Positions 46,094 through 58,600 of a DNA stretch of 64,000 nt are shown here, one piece after another. A program made the position numbers and the translations under genes. The stretch's first letter is position 1, and the number at the start of each line of letters is the position of its first letter. Origin of the DNA: Mesotaenium endlicherianum. Lineage: Eukaryota > Streptophyta > Zygnematophyceae > Zygnematales > Mesotaeniaceae. Below the pieces are notes generated by a model. It did not search any database, had not been told where the DNA came from, and was given only the letters and a program-made list of their open reading frames with translations. The stretch spans positions 479,455 through 543,454 of the forward strand of contig WELA01001939.1 of NCBI GenBank assembly GCA_009602735.1. The letters are read 5' to 3'.

Positions 46094-48045
46094 TTATTCT
46101 CCTTCTGCTTTGAGTATAGGCACCACCAGAGGGTGCATTTGTGCAATGTACACAATTGCCCACCTGGACATACACAGAAGCACCAGAATAATGGACGGTG
46201 GGTCAGACAGTTCCTGAAAGAGCCACGAGCAGAAACTTCGCCGACTCACACTCAAGTACAGTGCAGATTCTCGTCATGACAATGCGATCAGCATGCAGCA
46301 TCAATACTGCCCCAGGGGTACTGCTGATATATTGAGAAAGGGTTCAGTCGCTGGGCTAGCCCACAAGAAGCTTTCGTAGTTTGCACCCACAGTAGCCTTG
46401 AGAGAAACCAATCAGATAATAAAGCAGGCCCTCACACTAACCCGGTTTCAGCTTTGCTCATGACAACAAGCACGCTAGGTCCAACCCCCCACAAAAGGAC
46501 ACCTCGCCAGCCACATATTGCACTCCAGGTGCGCATTCACACCTGCTTCCATACGAAGTTCCTCCTACCAGGCAAAGTGAAGAGGACAAGAATCCCTGCC
46601 CTCCTATATGTGACCAGTGAACATGCAAGTACCTCCCCTCAAGGCTAGTTGGATGGAGCAATGAGAAGCATTCAACCAGAACCCCGCTACTGCTTACCAG
46701 CGGCAGAATTTGACTAAGTCGCATAACAGCCAATGGCCACATATCCACAAAATCTCTGACCTTCTAAACTTTTCCTAAAATTTGACAGGCATTCCACCAC
46801 TTCTCCACCTTTGTACACCTCACCCTTCATTACAAACCATCACTGCTCTACACGGTACAGGTGCTGAGCTATATGAACAACTCTAGGAGTCCATGTGCCA
46901 ACAAAGTCCTATTCTTTCCGCTTTGATTTGTTACCTACACTAGCACACCATTCACACTGCTCCCAGTCTTCCTCGTCTCACCTTGACCACCCGCTTCCCC
47001 CACTTCTTTCCAGATTAATCAAAAGACACCCTACTGTTTCTTGTCAAGATGCAAAATTAATTCCCGTGTTGACCTTATGCATCTTGATGCATCTTACCTC
47101 TCTTCTAGCACAATTGTAACTGAGTGTCCACTCTTCTGGCACCTACCAGTACTTGACTAGCTATACGCTACAGTGTGCTGTATGCAGCGAGACATCCACT
47201 CGTCCCAGGTACATTCTTAGCTATACAGAGTTAGGCAGCACCTTTTCCCCAGACACACCCTCCAGCTCGTCAGGACTTTGAGGCCCATGCAGGGATCAGT
47301 ATAAACGAGTTCATGCAGGAATCAGCAATAGCTTCAAACACGGCAATATTATCTGTTGGTCCTTTCAAACATACACATGCGAACAATCTGAGTCTACAAG
47401 TGACAACAAAACAGGGTGATAAATGATCCAGACAGACTGGAGCAGTTTGGCGTGGACCCCCACCTACTGGCCCATGGTCACCTACTGTTAGAATGGCTTA
47501 TTTGAACACAATCAACTCATAATGACAGAAACTCACCTAGTCCCAATATTCCATGTCACGCATGGCCTCGCTACGAGTGCAATTCAAGAACCATATGATG
47601 AAAGGACAAACACTGAAACTTGTTTGACTTAAAGGGAAAGGGGCTGTTCACTTACGTCAAATAGCAGCAGACTGTAGCGAGTATCACCAGCATTGTGTGC
47701 AACCTGCATGGCAGTCAGAAGTAAGACGGTGTTTTAGCCCGAAAGCGTCCCCAAAGCTTGCAATTTCATAGCTTACGTCGAAACCTCTCCAGCTATGGGG
47801 TCATGACATGAAAGCCCGCCTCAAAACTCATGACACTGCAAAATATGTGCTTACGACGGTGAAGTGAGAAGAGGATGGGACGATGCAGAAGACTAATGAG
47901 AAAGAAAAGATGTAGGCCACCCTCGAGCAATCTAAATGAACACTTACTTGGTCGTAGAGGGAGATCTTCTAAAACACGTTTTTACAGCAAGGATGCCTAT
48001 TAGACCAAAGAGTATGAAAATAAGAGTAGTTACGATGAACCCCAT
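46094..48045 (-). CDS. VHA-e: V-type proton ATPase subunit e (3 small exons)
   Basis: Exons on the minus strand: 48045-47948, 47703-47656, 46163-46094; 71 residues. Every junction is GT-AG and the phases agree (2 and 2). The product is almost entirely hydrophobic: helix 1 at about 2-22 (MGFIVTTLIFILFGLIGILA), a short loop with RRSPST, helix 2 at about 37-58 (LVILATVCCYLTWAIVYIAQ) and the end MHPLVVPILKAEGE. This is the plant VHA-e pattern (MGF..TTLIF, PST, ATVCC, WAIVY.AQM.PL.VPIL) and the length matches the roughly 70 residues of Arabidopsis VHA-e1. Subunit e belongs to the membrane V0 sector of the proton pump on vacuole/endomembranes and helps its assembly. The exons are too short for ordinary ORF calling. 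A Mutator-like element lies about 470 bp upstream of the start; RAD51B is divergent 2.3 kb away. Confidence 0.92.
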
Positions 48046-48507
48046 CTTTAAGCTCAACAAAAGCTAACGCTTTTCACTGTCTGCAGCCCGTCCTGAAAAC
48101 CTTACGTAACTAGAAGACTTAACAAAGCATCTTAAGGATCAATGGCATGCTGACTACATATATTGATCGAGAACATGGAAGTATATCAGAACAGCACTTC
48201 GAGTCCTTATACTTTTTATCAGATTATGAAGATATAAAGGGCGTGGCCATAAGCTTACAAGGTCTTCCAAAAAGTACCTCCTCAACAATGCTATGTAATA
48301 AGACGTGACGACTCACGAGATGGACTGTGTACTCATGCCCATGCACGTTGATGCACGCCTCATCCATGCGAGGTTGGTGCACAAGCGAGTGCAAGCGAAC
48401 TCCAGTCCAGACCAGTCCAGACCGACGACGTCAACGAACAAACGTTGTTGGTGCCTGCCGGCGAGGAGCAATCTGGGCAAACTGTAAAAATCTGTTACCT
48501 TCTGTCC
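48046..48507. other. Upstream region of the VHA-e gene
   Basis: Presumed promoter and 5' UTR of the minus-strand VHA-e gene, bounded on the far side by the Mutator-like element. No definite motif is identified. Confidence 0.4.
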
Positions 48508-49557
48508 TAAATTCGCGGGTGAGTTATAAAACTACCCCTCCTAACTTTCATAATTACAAAATCTACCCATGTTTTCAAATTAATTACAAAACTACCCCTC
48601 GCGCATGTAAATGTCTTCCACGTAGGCATCACACGTACAAATGACGTCCCACACGAGTTCGCAGGAGACCCCACCTGACACTCCCTTTTCTCTTTCGTTT
48701 GCAACTGGTTTCCAAAATCTGCCATAACCACACTTTTAACTGACCCATCATCACGAAACAAAGTGCCCAACGACGCCAAAAAATTGGTCCCTCTTATTTT
48801 TGCCTGCTGCCTGCGGCTTATCAGCTTGAAATAATTCCTAGCAAGGGCCGACGCATACGTCGAGCATGCCAAACATATCATTAACACAACACATTATGCA
48901 ATAACGGGAAGATAGTCTCTGCAACCTCACTGCGCAAGATACAAATATAGTACACTGACGCTTACTCTTACAAAGTTGCCTCCGAGACCTTCGCTTGCTT
49001 CTTGTGGTCTACCTTGCGACGCACTTCATTGGGTCATAAGACTTCGTGGTATGATGGAGGATTACCCACCTTGAAGAATAATTCAGAAATAATTTCGACA
49101 TTGAAGGGGATTATTCTAGTACCTAAAGTCGTACCCCGAGGACTAGTGGAGGCTTGCCTAACCCGCCGCCGTTGGGACTCAGCTATGGAGATGACGAATC
49201 GTGTTGAAATTGGAGGCGCGGCGAAGAAATGTTGCGCACTTAAAAGAGTTTAATAAATGCAGAGAGCGAGGTAGCGAGAAGAGAGTGCGCCCAAAATTTG
49301 GCGTCCTTGGGCAGTGTGGACGTGAAGGTGGGTCAGTTAGAAAAGTGGTGGTTGAAGATTTTGGAAACAAGGGAGAAAAGGGAGTGTCAGGTGGGGTCTC
49401 GTGCGAACTCGTGTTGCACGTCATTTGTTCGTGTAAGTCCTACGTGGACGAGATTTACATGCGCGAGGGGTAGTTTTGTATTTAGTTTGAAAACAGGGGT
49501 AGATTTTGTAATTATGAAAGTTGGGAGGGGTAGTTTTGTAATTTGCCCTAAATTCGC
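48508..49557. mobile_element. Non-autonomous Mutator-like foldback element with 9-bp target duplication
   Basis: The element spans 48517-49548 (1032 bp), flanked by perfect 9-bp direct repeats TAAATTCGC (48508-48516 and 49549-49557). The ends form long imperfect terminal inverted repeats of roughly 280-300 bp each (left about 48517-48800, right about 49250-49548), starting GGGTGAGTTATAAAACTACCCC and ending with the matching complement TAGTTTTGTAATTTGCCC. A 9-bp duplication with long inverted repeats is the signature of Mutator-like elements. The centre of about 450 bp has no transposase, so it depends on another copy. Its inverted arms give similar spurious frames on opposite strands. Confidence 0.9.
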
Positions 49558-50329
49558 TGTTCAATCTGCTCGTGGTTGACTATTGACGATATTTTTCTCA
49601 TTGGGATAGTCGTCGGCAACCTGCTGGTAGACATCATCGGTCGTGGGTGGTCGAGGACAGTCCGTCTTTTTGGTCAACAACATAGAATTTGGCGGGTCCA
49701 TGCCGAGACATACTACTGAAACTGAAGGCTAATCCGCCGTGCTCTATGCCCATGCAAGTTGGCCCAGGTAATATTAATATGCGCAGCTCTGACTTCTTAC
49801 AAAATGTATGATCCATATACACGCCTCCAATCGCATATAAACGTGACATTTGAAGAGCCTACCTCTATATGGTTGCTACGAACCGTGGTAACCGACTAAA
49901 AAGGCTGTGCGAGCTGCCCGATTAAGAGTGAATACGGGCGTTCACTTGAAGTCACGCACAGCTTTCGGATTATGTCAAAATTTCAGCCTGAAAGAGTCGT
50001 GTGAATCCGCGTGCATGCGGATTGGTGCAAAGAACATGACTTCCGAAGTATCCATCCAAAGGAGTTCTGTCAGCTTGAACACGTCTACCCTGCCTCCAGA
50101 GCTGATCATGTGCAGGTAGTAAGTCGAAGCGGTCGATTTTGGCTATATATGAGCAATCAATTTGCAACCATATGTTGGGCGCTTCCCCGCTCAGTTGATC
50201 TAGCAGCCCCACATTAAGCTGACGACTGACAATTAAGTCCAAATTAAGGGTGTGAGAAATGTATAGATTCTTATGCAGCACGGCAAAATCATGTCGCAGT
50301 GTCCCCTAGATTCTTAAGGTGTCGTGGAC
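49558..50329. other. Region between the Mutator-like element and RAD51B
   Basis: Holds the RAD51B promoter. A minus-strand ATG near 49849 opens MSRLYAIGGVYMDHTF, which faintly resembles the N-terminus of PfkB-type sugar kinases, but nothing downstream supports a gene. No RNA gene or repeat is recognised. Confidence 0.4.
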
Positions 50330-52590
50330 ATGGCAAATCGGAAACTAAGCCGTGTGGCTGGCCTTGATGAGGCCATATTCAACCGGATGGCAGCAAGAAA
50401 CATCCACACTGCTAAGGTGAGCAGCAAAACGCAGAGTATCAGATCAAAGATAAATTTCTAGCACTCAAAAGAGCTGCGGGAGTACATAGCGCTTAGCGTT
50501 ACTCTGGGTCAGTGTCTCAGGGGCATCGTATTCACACTACGAGCGGCAAGTACGGGCGGACAATAGTATCGGCTCTTTCCATCACTTGTCGCCAACGCTG
50601 GTGAAGTGCAATGACGACCCCTTTCCTGCACTAAAGTGGGGCGTCATGCGGTTGCTGCTGGGCCTAGGAATATGCCTCACTCCCAGTGTCGAAGCACGGC
50701 CAAGTTGAGGATGAGATGGAATGTCTTATTGAGCAGTCTTATCAAGCAGTCTTATTAAGTTCTCGTGCAATCTTGACCCCCGGGATGTGCATGAGCATCA
50801 TGACCACCCCTGGGGCTTGCATGCAGGGAAACTCGTAGAGAGTGTACACGAGCGTGAAGACAGATACGAAACTGATTGAAAGTTTTACCACATGCCTTGC
50901 GCGCATGAGCATGTCAAAAATCTGGGACCATCAAGCCCATCAGTTTCAGTCCTTTTTTCCCAAATTCATTTATTTTCGACTTTTAGTATTCATTTGAGAA
51001 AATGAGTGTGCCTGCAGGATGCTCTGAGCAGGACGGAGCTGGACCTGCAGGAGATCCTGGACGTCAGAATTGACGCCCTGGATCGCGCCATGCTGGCCAT
51101 CAGCTGCGCTGTCGCACCCCCCTGCCGCACTGTGAGTCGTAATTTTAGCAAATGGCGGCCCTCTGGCCCTCGTCGCCTTTGGGTGGGGTAGGACATGCTA
51201 TCTCTCCTCCTTCCTGCAGCTGAATGAATCGGAGCCGCAGAGACACTCGGTCTGTGTGAAAAGCAGACCCGTGTTTCAGCATGCATGCATGTTTCTGTGT
51301 ACGTGTGTATGCGTGTGCATGCGTGTGTGTGCATGACTGTGCATGCCTGTGTGTGTGTGTGTGTATGTGTGTGTGTGTGTGGATGGGTGGATGGGTGGGT
51401 GGGTAATTACTTGCGTATGTGCACGCGCGCTCTCTCCTGTGTGTGCATGCTCCCGCGCATGTACATCCGCCCTCAGGCCTTGCTACGTGGTGCGCTCGAT
51501 GCATGTTTCCGCATGGGCATCGTGGCATACTAAGCCCTTGCCACGTGGCACCACCTGGCACGCGCTTCTCGATCTCCGTGCAGGCCCTAGATCTCCTCCA
51601 GGAGCGACTCGGGCCGCAGGATGGGACAGCTGGCAGCTACCTTGCCACGCATCTGCCGGCACTCGATGAGGCCCTCTATGGCGGAGTGCCATGTGGCGCC
51701 ATCACGGAGCTCGTGGGCCCCGCTGGCATCGGAAAAACTCAAGTGCGCTCGCTCGCTCCCTCGCTATTTTCCACCATGACTCTTCCAGCCATCTCGCACG
51801 GAGCTGCTTCCCCCCGTGACAGTGCAAACCTGCCAAAAAACTCCAAGAAATCCTTGCAGACCAGTCACACGCATCAGATGGAGAGACATGGACCAAGACT
51901 TTCCTTCAGAGAGCAGGCGTGGTAGGTGTTTAGGAAACAGAAAGTTTGAAGTTCCCAGACTCTGACCCAATCCGACATCTCCTGATTCTTTGTCTGTCTA
52001 CGGAGGACCTGGGCTTCCCCTGCCGGCGACTTCAGGTGTGCGCATATGAGAGGGGGGGGGGATCGACGATGTCAGCACAGCAGACATGATGCACGCTACG
52101 GATGCAGGCAATTGCGTAGCCAAGAGTGTCCAGAGGGACATATATGCGGTGCACTTGTCATGGCACATGTATGTGTGAGCGTGCGCTGAGTGGACACGCG
52201 ATGTGACGGATGCAGGCACTCGGCCGCATGCATTCCAGGAGAAGAGAAGACGAGAAAAGAAATGGCGTGCGTGTGGTACGCGTGCGTGCATTTCACAAGC
52301 GAGCGCGGGAGTGCGAACGTGCGCCGTCAGTTACGTCGGGGCATCCCGGGTGGGCTCGGCTCATGTGCTCAGCGGGTGCACGGGTGCCATCTGTCACCCT
52401 GATGCATCCTGGGTGAGGGGGGGGGTTTCTTTGGNGAGGGTGGGCAAGCAGCTGTGCCTGATGCTGGCGCTCTTTGCCACCCTGGGGGAGGACCAGGGGG
52501 GCCTTGCGGGATCTGTGATTTACATCGACACCGAGAGCAAGTTCAGCTCCCAGAGGTCTGCTGCCGCTGCTGCTGCTGCTGCTACTGCTG

Positions 52591-52645
<55 letters not shown>

Positions 52646-55600
52646 TGCTGCTCCTCGCTCGTACGACTAATACTTATTTTCCGTCTGACTTTCTTCTCTT
52701 CTGCTGCCTCCTCCTCAGTTGTTGTTAGATGAATGCGTTTGTGTGTAGATGCATAGACAGGTATATATCGCACATACAGTGTACTTGTATATGCCATGTA
52801 AATCCATAGTTCTTCTTCGGTGTTTGTACGTGCGTGTCTGATATGTAGACACACATGAACCAGTATGCAGGTTCGGTGCCTACACATCTACAAACATGTA
52901 CGCCCGTGCGCGCGCGCGCGCGTGTGCGCGTGTGCGCATGTGCTCGCACGTACGTGTGTGTCACCTTGCCTTGTCCTCACATCTGGCGCCTGCCCCGCCC
53001 AGAGCAGGCGGCGTCGAGGCCGGCACTCTCATGCGCATGCTCACGCTCACGCTCATGCTCACGCTCATGCTCACGCTCATGCCTGGCGACTCTCGGGGGC
53101 TTGGCCCTCTCCCCCTCTAGACAGACCACGCCACGCCCGGCGCACACGCGTCCACACACGCGCGCGCGTCCGTGCGCGCTCTTGTGCACGATTTTGCCCC
53201 GCCGCGCTCGCGGCCTCGGCCCCCTGGCCCCCTCCAGGGCCATATACCTCTCAAGCACTGTAGGCGCGCGCGCGGCTCGGCCGTGCTGAGCTGAGCAGAA
53301 GAAGCGCAGGATGCGCTTGCTGCTTTGCGCTGCGGCGCTGCTGCATTCCGCGCTCTGCTTTGCATTTTGTGGGAGTTGGAGGGTGGTCTGAGCACGCGGG
53401 CGCATGTGTGCGAGCGCGTTTGTGGAATGTTTGTTTTGAGTCCTGTAGGCTGGTGGAAATAGCGCGCGCGCGCCTACCCCACGCCTTTGCCAGCGACGCC
53501 GCCATTCACCAGGTGGGACCCACACCCGTCACCTCCACCACCTCTCAGCAAGCCGTCGCAGCAAGCAGCACAGTCATCGCTCGGGTTTGGGGTTTGGGTG
53601 TCGGGTTCAAGGGGTTGGCTGGTGAAGGTGGTGATTGTTTGGAGACTTTGAGGTGCTGGGTTTGGCAACTAGAGTTTGGGGAGACTGCGTCGGGGGGCTG
53701 GAGTTTCGAGGTGCAGATTGGGGCCTATTCCTGCGGCCGTCGGGTTTTGTACTCGAGCCTTGGGTCAAATGCAGGATTGAAGGCTGTCTAGGGTTTTGGG
53801 GGCAAGGCTTCGTGGGTGAAGGTTTCAGAGCCGCTGGGGGCAGGACTGGGCGCGGGGTGTCCGGGGGTGGAGAGCTTGTGGGAGAGGCCATGGTAGCTTC
53901 AGTCAGCCAAGCGCTTGCATTGGGCTATAGTCTCTCTAATGAACGCATGAGCGTGCACGCGCTTGCACGCGCACACACACGCACGAGAGAGCCTGGGGCG
54001 CCCCTTGGAGGCCAAGAGTACACAGGCTGTCGTAGCCCGTTCCACTCTGCTTCTTCCTGAGCGGGAACGTCAACAGCCCCCCTTCCTCTTTAGGTTCTGT
54101 TGTATTCTGCGGGCTGTGTTAATCCTCCGGGGTCCAGGACGAACTGGCTCCAATGCTGCTGCTGCTGCTGCTGCTGCTGGGGACGAGCCTTCCCTAGCGC
54201 ACGTACCTGTCGTCGGTTATGTAGCACCTCCTGTTTGCAGAGAGAGGGGGAAACGGAGGCAGACGATAGGAGGGAGGACAAGAGGCAGCGAGTGACAAGT
54301 GGTGTTACCGAGAGGAGACACAGCCCCTTCTGCTTCGCGATGCCTGCAGCCTCAGAGCAGCAGCAAGAAGAGCGGGGCCGGGATCTCCTCGGAGCCGGAA
54401 CTGACTCACCCTTACGCTTGAGAAAGCCCGTTTGTTCGTCCCCCCAACGCCTCCCGCTCAAGTCTCGTCCCCAGCTGCAATTTGCGGCCTCTTACTCGCG
54501 CATGTGGTTGAAGCGGCCCTCTCGTTGTTCTTCATTGTCTCCTCCTTTGGTTTTCTTCTTTTCCCCCGGCCATGTGCGCGCAGCTGACGTCAAAGGTGCT
54601 GGTTCTCAAGCCGCAGTCGGCCACTGAGCTCTTCGAGAGGTGTGGCCCTCAACTCTCTCTTTCTGTGCGTGCCTGCGTGTGTGCGTGTGTGCATGCATGC
54701 GTGTGGGTGTGTGCGAGTGTGTGTGTGCACATGGGCGCATGTGTGTGTGTGTGTGTGCGCGCGCGCGTGCATGGGTGTGGGTGTGTGCATGCGTGTGTGC
54801 GTGCAGTGTGGGTGTGTGTGTGTGTGTGCACGTACGCGTGCATGTGCGTGCATCCATGCCTGTGTGTATGGGGTGTGTGTGTCTGTTGTGTATGAATATG
54901 CTGGCCGCACGTGTGTACATGAACGTCGCTATGGCAATACAGTCCTTGATCTGGATGGTGACTGCATGCGTGCTGACAGGTGTCCACAAGGCCCCCCTTA
55001 GCTCTGAAACTTACAGACCGGCAGGCATATGGCGCCCTGGAAGCTCAGAACCAGGTCTTGGCACATTCATGTCATCGATGTTTGTACGACCCACGCATGC
55101 ATTTTCCAGCCGCACTCTTTAACACACACACACTCACACACACACACAACCACCATACACCTCAAAGACACACTCCTCCCCCGCACACGCACACGCACAC
55201 GCACACGCAGACACACAGTTTCAGGCACTTATTTTGACATGAAGCACAAGAGACTCAACACAGGCTCTATGGGCGCTGGTGCAAATTCGCTGCTCCCTCT
55301 CCCACCCCTGTCCACCCCCACGGCCCCAACCCCGCCTCCTCTCTGCCTCTCCTCCCCCCCTCCCTCCCCCCCCCCTCGTAATCCCTAGAGCCTAATAACC
55401 AAGCCCTCGGATTCTTCGCCCCCCCCCCTCTGCATCTCCTCCCCTGCCAAAATCTCTTGAGCATAGTGCAGGCTGGGGATGCTGGAGGGGCCAATCATCG
55501 AGCGCCAGGTGCGCTTGCTCATCGTCGACTCTGTGGCCGCCCTCTTCCGCAGGCACGCCTCCCCCCCATTTGCACCTAGCCCCTGTTCACACCTAGCCCT

Positions 55601-58600
55601 GATTCACACCCGGCCCCTATTTGCACCTGCCCCCCCCCCGCCCCCCTCTCACCAGTATGACCACGCACACTGCGCAAGCGAGTCGTGTCATTGTGCGTGC
55701 TTGCTCACGTGTGTGCCAGGCGCTCGAGCGCGCTTGCACGCTTGCGCACTTGCACGCTTGCACGCTCGAGCTTGTTTGTGCGCGCACGTGTACGCTCATG
55801 TCTTGCCCGCTGCACCCCCAGCTCCCCTCACGCGTTGCACCAGGGAGCCAGCGCGTGCGCGTGCGCGCGCATGCCTAGCGTGCGTTAGTTGCTTCGATTC
55901 GCGCTGGCACCCACACGCCCACGCACGCACGCACGCACCCCGGTGCGCATGCGCACATGCACAAGTTCAACCACCAGCTTGCTTGTCCCGGCAGATCTTC
56001 GAGTGGGGTCCTAGCTTCTTTGCGCCGGAGCTTGTCGGGTTCTGCTTGAGGGTTTAGTGCTGGACGTATTGGAACGCTGCAATGATTGACGGCGAGATGC
56101 ATCGCGACGAACACTCTTGCAGAATGCGGATGAGCCCTGAAAGCTAGGAGGTACAAGCTGGATCTTGAAAGTGATGCGTGGAGAACGTGGCGCGCGAAAC
56201 CGTCGCGTCTCTAATGTCACATGGTACAGAGTGCGTACATGTATATCTGTTATGGTATGTAAATTGGATATACTGTATATATATGGTGTTTTGATTATCT
56301 GTGTATGTTATGTACGCCAGGCGTTGTGAAGTGTCTGCATGTCTACAGCTTGCCCCCTCCTCCCTCAGGCTCCCACTCCTCCTGTTCTCCTCACGCAATG
56401 CAGGTAACGATACACCCCATTGCTCCCCAGCCTCCCTCTTGCGCTTCCTCCATCTATCCACCACAAAGTCCTACCTCTACTCAAGTTGGAGTCAAAATCA
56501 AGAGAAATTAAAGTTGGTGGCTTGCAATGGGAGGGAGGGATGTAGAGTAATAAAATAAAAAAATGAAGTGATAAGAGTACCCTGCGTCAAAGTGGAAAGT
56601 GAAGCAGGTGAGCCCCTGGGTTTGGGGGGGTGCAGCGAGGGCGGGAAGGTGAGGATGATGGACCGCATGGACCTTCTCGGCCGCCAGGCGGCCCTCCTCA
56701 AGTGCGCACTCGTCGGGCCCTTCTGTGTGTCTTGCGCCGGGACATGTATTACTAACACTCTCGTTTATGTGCATAAGTATATATATGTATATAAGTATAT
56801 ATATGTATCTATATATATGCATCTATAATATCTATATGTGTGCGTTCTGTTTGGGGCGGCAAGGGGGGAGGGGACCCTGTGTGTGTGTGTGTGTGTTGCG
56901 TGTGTACATGGGCGCATGCATGGCTGCGTGTGCACGTGCACGCATGAGTTTTTTTGCGTGCATGTGCCGTGTGAGTGAGCACACATGGGCGGGTGTGTGC
57001 GTGAGCACATGTTTACACGCATGTACACGTGTGTTTGTGTGTGTGCCTGTGCGAGGGTGTATGTATGTGTGTGCACTTGCGCTACATCCGAATGCATGGC
57101 TGTCTGTGTGGAGACCTTCTTTTTCCTCCATTCGGTTTGCGGCAGGTACTTGGCGGAGACCCTGCGATTGGCTGTTGTGGTGACCAACCAGGTGATGGCA
57201 CGTGGCGCGTCGTCAGTGGCGCACTCTGGGCCTGCCTTTGACTTCGGTATCGATTCCCACACCAGTCAAACCTGCTGACACCTCCATGGGCGCAAAGGCC
57301 TGGGGGGTCAAGCACGTCCGCACGATGAAGAAGTCAAAATTTCACCAACTTGTACTGGTATAGCTTCACCATTCAAGTGTCCTGCGGGTCGATGTGTTTT
57401 TCTGGCTGCCTGGACTCGAGCCAACGCTGCCCGCCCGCACACTGCAGCAGCATGCTCACTGCTCGGGATCAGCATCAAATTGCCCTACAAGTCAATCTTT
57501 TAATTGGCTGCCTAAACTCGAGCCAGCGCTGCCCACCCGCATACCGCAGCAGCGCGCTTGCCGCTACAAGTCACTCTTTTTTTTTTGGCTACCCCGACTT
57601 GCCTCGAGCAAGTGCTGCCCGTCAGGACGGACGCAATGTACAGCTGCTTGCGCGTGCGTGGCAGTGCGAGCGCATGCCCAACTTGCGGCGGGGCCCCCCA
57701 AGCTTCCAGCGCCGCCCCTTTCCTGCGCGAGAAAGCCCCAGCCCATGCTGCACGTTCTCTGCCCCCTTATTGGATCGCAAGTTCCGGGTTTAGAGCTCAG
57801 AGTCTTCGGCCCGACGGAGCGGGGGCCTTGGTCTCCTCGAGCCAAAAAATTGCTTCTCCAGTCGTAGTGCGCCACTTGGAGGGTTGTGACGAGCTCCCGC
57901 TGACAGAGCATTCCCGGAAAAAATAAAAAGGTAGACTGTATTAAAAAATGGCCATCACGCACCGAGCCCCTGCGGAGCTCCTTTTTCAGTTCTCAAAATG
58001 CTCGCACGAAATCATGGCTGCCGCGAGCGTGAGCGTTCGGTGAATGTCTGACTGATGTCGGCCATTGGCACGACCAGCGCTGCGTGGTGTGTACGAGCGA
58101 CTGGACGGCCGAATGCGTGTTCTGTTATCTGCTTGTCCATGTGCCTGCGCCTGTGCGCCTGTGCCCCCATGCATGTGCCCAGGCTGGCGCGCACATTCCC
58201 TCAATGCCTGCAACGGCGTAAGGAGCATAGCACAAAAGTTGTTGCAAGCCATTGGATGTTTCATTGGAGCCCTCATATCGTCATTTTATAAACAGAACTC
58301 TGCGCCCCTTTCCAACACCTGTCCTTCATGCCCCTCTCGGCAAATCGTTCACCCCTGTGCTGTGCTGCAGTGAGGGGCCAGCAAGGCGGCGGAGGAGGCG
58401 GGGGAGGGGGAGGGGGAGGCGATGCAAACGAGCCCTTCCCGGGCGGCGCCGCCGCAGCCGGGGGCTATTTGACGGCGGCTCTGGGCACGAAGTGGGCCCA
58501 CAGTGTGAACATCCGCCTCGTGCTTGAAGCTCTAGAGGGTACCGCCAGCTCATCCCCTCCTAAGCCACCAAGCCCAAGACCTCACACCCCAAACCCGAAA

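Noticed and set aside
46698-46755. Frame reading MWPLAVMRLSQILPL with good splice signals, first taken as the last exon of VHA-e
   Set aside because: It fits phase and vaguely resembles the second helix, but leaves no stop. The exon at 46094-46163 matches the family end (WAIVYIAQM.PL.VPIL) exactly in phase and ends in a stop.
48507-49579. Two similar ORFs on opposite strands (about 126 and 93 codons) as a gene pair
   Set aside because: They are the two arms of the Mutator-like inverted repeat and look alike because the arms are copies of one another.
49634-49849. PfkB-kinase-like N-terminus MSRLYAIGGVYMDHTF on the minus strand
   Set aside because: Only the first 16 residues resemble the family; the downstream sequence has none of its motifs.
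55994-56057. Possible RAD51B exon after the acceptor CCGGCAG at 55994
   Set aside because: It reads into a stop after about 20 residues and does not match RAD51B; the exon at 56636 does.
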